64,000 bases of DNA, from the NCBI RefSeq assembly GCF_015711645.1, contig NZ_JABTEX010000002.1, forward strand, positions 1-64,000, written 5' to 3'. The notes under the pieces are model-generated. The model was not told the DNA's origin. It searched no databases and was given only the letters and a program-made list of their open reading frames with translations. Made by a program: the position numbers and the translations under genes. Positions 63,337-64,000 of the stretch are shown here, in pieces. Each line of letters starts with the position of its first letter. Within the stretch, counting starts at the first letter, position 1. This DNA comes from Planomonospora sp. ID82291 (lineage in GTDB: Bacteria; Actinomycetota; Actinomycetes; Streptosporangiales; Streptosporangiaceae).

Positions 63337-64000
63337 GTGAAGCTGTCGACCAAGCGCAGAGCGCTGATCGTGAACGGGACCCTGGGGGTCCTGTTGCTGG
63401 GCGGCGCGGGGATCGCCTACGGCTCTCTCGGCGCCCCGGCCTCGCCCGTCGACGCCGGGTCCGCGACCGGATCCGGGACCGCGGTGCGCACCGTGAAGGT
63501 GGGCCGGGCCACGGTGACCGCCTCCGTATCGGCGTCCGGGAGGCTGGAGAGCGGCCGGGCGAGATCGCTGGACTTCGGGTCGAGCGGCACGGTGGAGAAG
63601 ATCTACGTCAAGGCGGGGGACGAGGTCGAGAAGGGCCGGGTCCTCGCGCGACTGGACGACACCGCCGCGCGGGAGGGCCTGGACGCCGCCGCCGCCGCGC
63701 TGGACGCCGCGGACGACGACACCTCGACGGCCGCCGGGTACGCCCGGTACGTCGAGGCGAGGAACACCTACCGGGAGGCGCGTCGCGTCGTGGCCGGGAC
63801 GGTGATCAAAGCTCCGTTCGCCGGTACGGTCACCGCCGTCAACGGCACGGTCGGCGGCTCGCCGGGATCCGCTGCCTCGTCGGGTTCATCTGGTTCCGGC
63901 GGTTCTGGCGGTTCGGATGATTCGGGTGGTTCGGGCGGTTCGTCCGGAGGCTTCGTCGAGCTCGCCGACGTGGGGAGGCTCCAGATCGTCGGGACCTTCA
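63337..64000 (+). CDS. HlyD/MacA-like efflux adaptor, partial
   Basis: The frame from GTG 63337 (MKLSTKRRALIVNGT) runs off the window end after 221 codons. It has an N-terminal helix (GTLGVLLLGGAGIAYGSLG), the first lipoyl half (VEKIYVKAGDEVEKGRVLARLDD), a short Ala/Asp helical arm, the second half (GTVIKAPFAGTVTAVNGTVG) and a Ser/Gly linker before GFVELADVGRLQIVGTF. It is a paralogue of the divergent 627-residue adaptor but without the large insertion. ABC transporter genes are expected further downstream. Confidence 0.85.
   Translation, partial: MKLSTKRRALIVNGTLGVLLLGGAGIAYGSLGAPASPVDAGSATGSGTAVRTVKVGRATVTASVSASGRLESGRARSLDFGSSGTVEKIYVKAGDEVEKGRVLARLDDTAAREGLDAAAAALDAADDDTSTAAGYARYVEARNTYREARRVVAGTVIKAPFAGTVTAVNGTVGGSPGSAASSGSSGSGGSGGSDDSGGSGGSSGGFVELADVGRLQIVGTF

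Overview
The window is chromosomal DNA of a very high-GC actinobacterium (genes strongly biased to G or C at third positions; actinobacterial families such as SepF, DUF3027, DUF2530, DUF3263, XPB-type bacterial helicase and an SSI-type inhibitor). Several blocks match what I remember of Streptomyces gene order (thrC - CysO-like carrier - cold shock protein - groEL2; cold-shock-domain protein - MFS - DUF3027 - GHKL ATPase - DUF2530 - NCS2). The family mix suggests Streptosporangiales or a relative, but that rank is inference.

Layout. 1-0.2 kb: end of an rRNA operon (23S-5S spacer, 5S rRNA, terminator). 0.4-10.5 kb: PhzF isomerase, a small SepF paralogue, a membrane protein, argS, plsX, a broken small gene, an orphan KamA-like radical SAM protein, a secreted protein, a 59-residue helical protein and a PEBP protein. 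10.5-12.3 kb: polysaccharide/teichoic-acid ABC exporter pair. 12.8-18.5 kb: a complete oligopeptide/dipeptide ABC importer operon. 18.7-26.5 kb: subtilisin-like protease, SAM hydrolase, DUF3263 protein, trehalose-6-phosphate phosphatase and synthase flanking a secreted protein and an MFS transporter, and an ECF sigma factor. 26.8-31.3 kb: SAM riboswitch-thrC-CysO-like carrier, cold shock protein, and groEL behind two CIRCE operators. 31.5-40.4 kb: GNAT, HelD/HelR-type helicase, XPB helicase, DUF4190 protein, a WYL-containing helicase-like protein, TetR. 40.8-49.5 kb: cold-shock-domain protein, MFS, DUF3027, GHKL/sacsin-type ATPase, DUF2530, NCS2 permease. 50-59 kb: protease inhibitor, MarR + MFS + ThpR, aldo/keto reductase, anchored beta-propeller-like protein, a PadR membrane operon, and L-2-hydroxyglutarate oxidase. 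59.1-64 kb: OmpR-type two-component system next to two divergent HlyD/MacA-like adaptors, the second cut by the window edge.

Most of the window is ordinary housekeeping and transport. I see no insertion sequence, prophage, CRISPR array, toxin-antitoxin pair or biosynthetic cluster, and no tRNA gene. What stands out is at small scale: a small gene broken by a three-copy heptanucleotide repeat (6.6-6.8 kb); a GC3-biased membrane-protein remnant (57.6-57.8 kb); in-frame tandem repeats that lengthen ThpR, the DUF3263 protein and the HlyD adaptor; numerous short tandem arrays between genes; a SAM riboswitch whose P1 stem touches the thrC ribosome binding site; doubled CIRCE elements; and candidate operators for the PadR and OmpR-type regulators. 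No strong case for an entirely new multigene system is visible; the best candidates for unknown biology are the orphan KamA protein, the thrC/CysO operon, and the GHKL ATPase-DUF3027 block.
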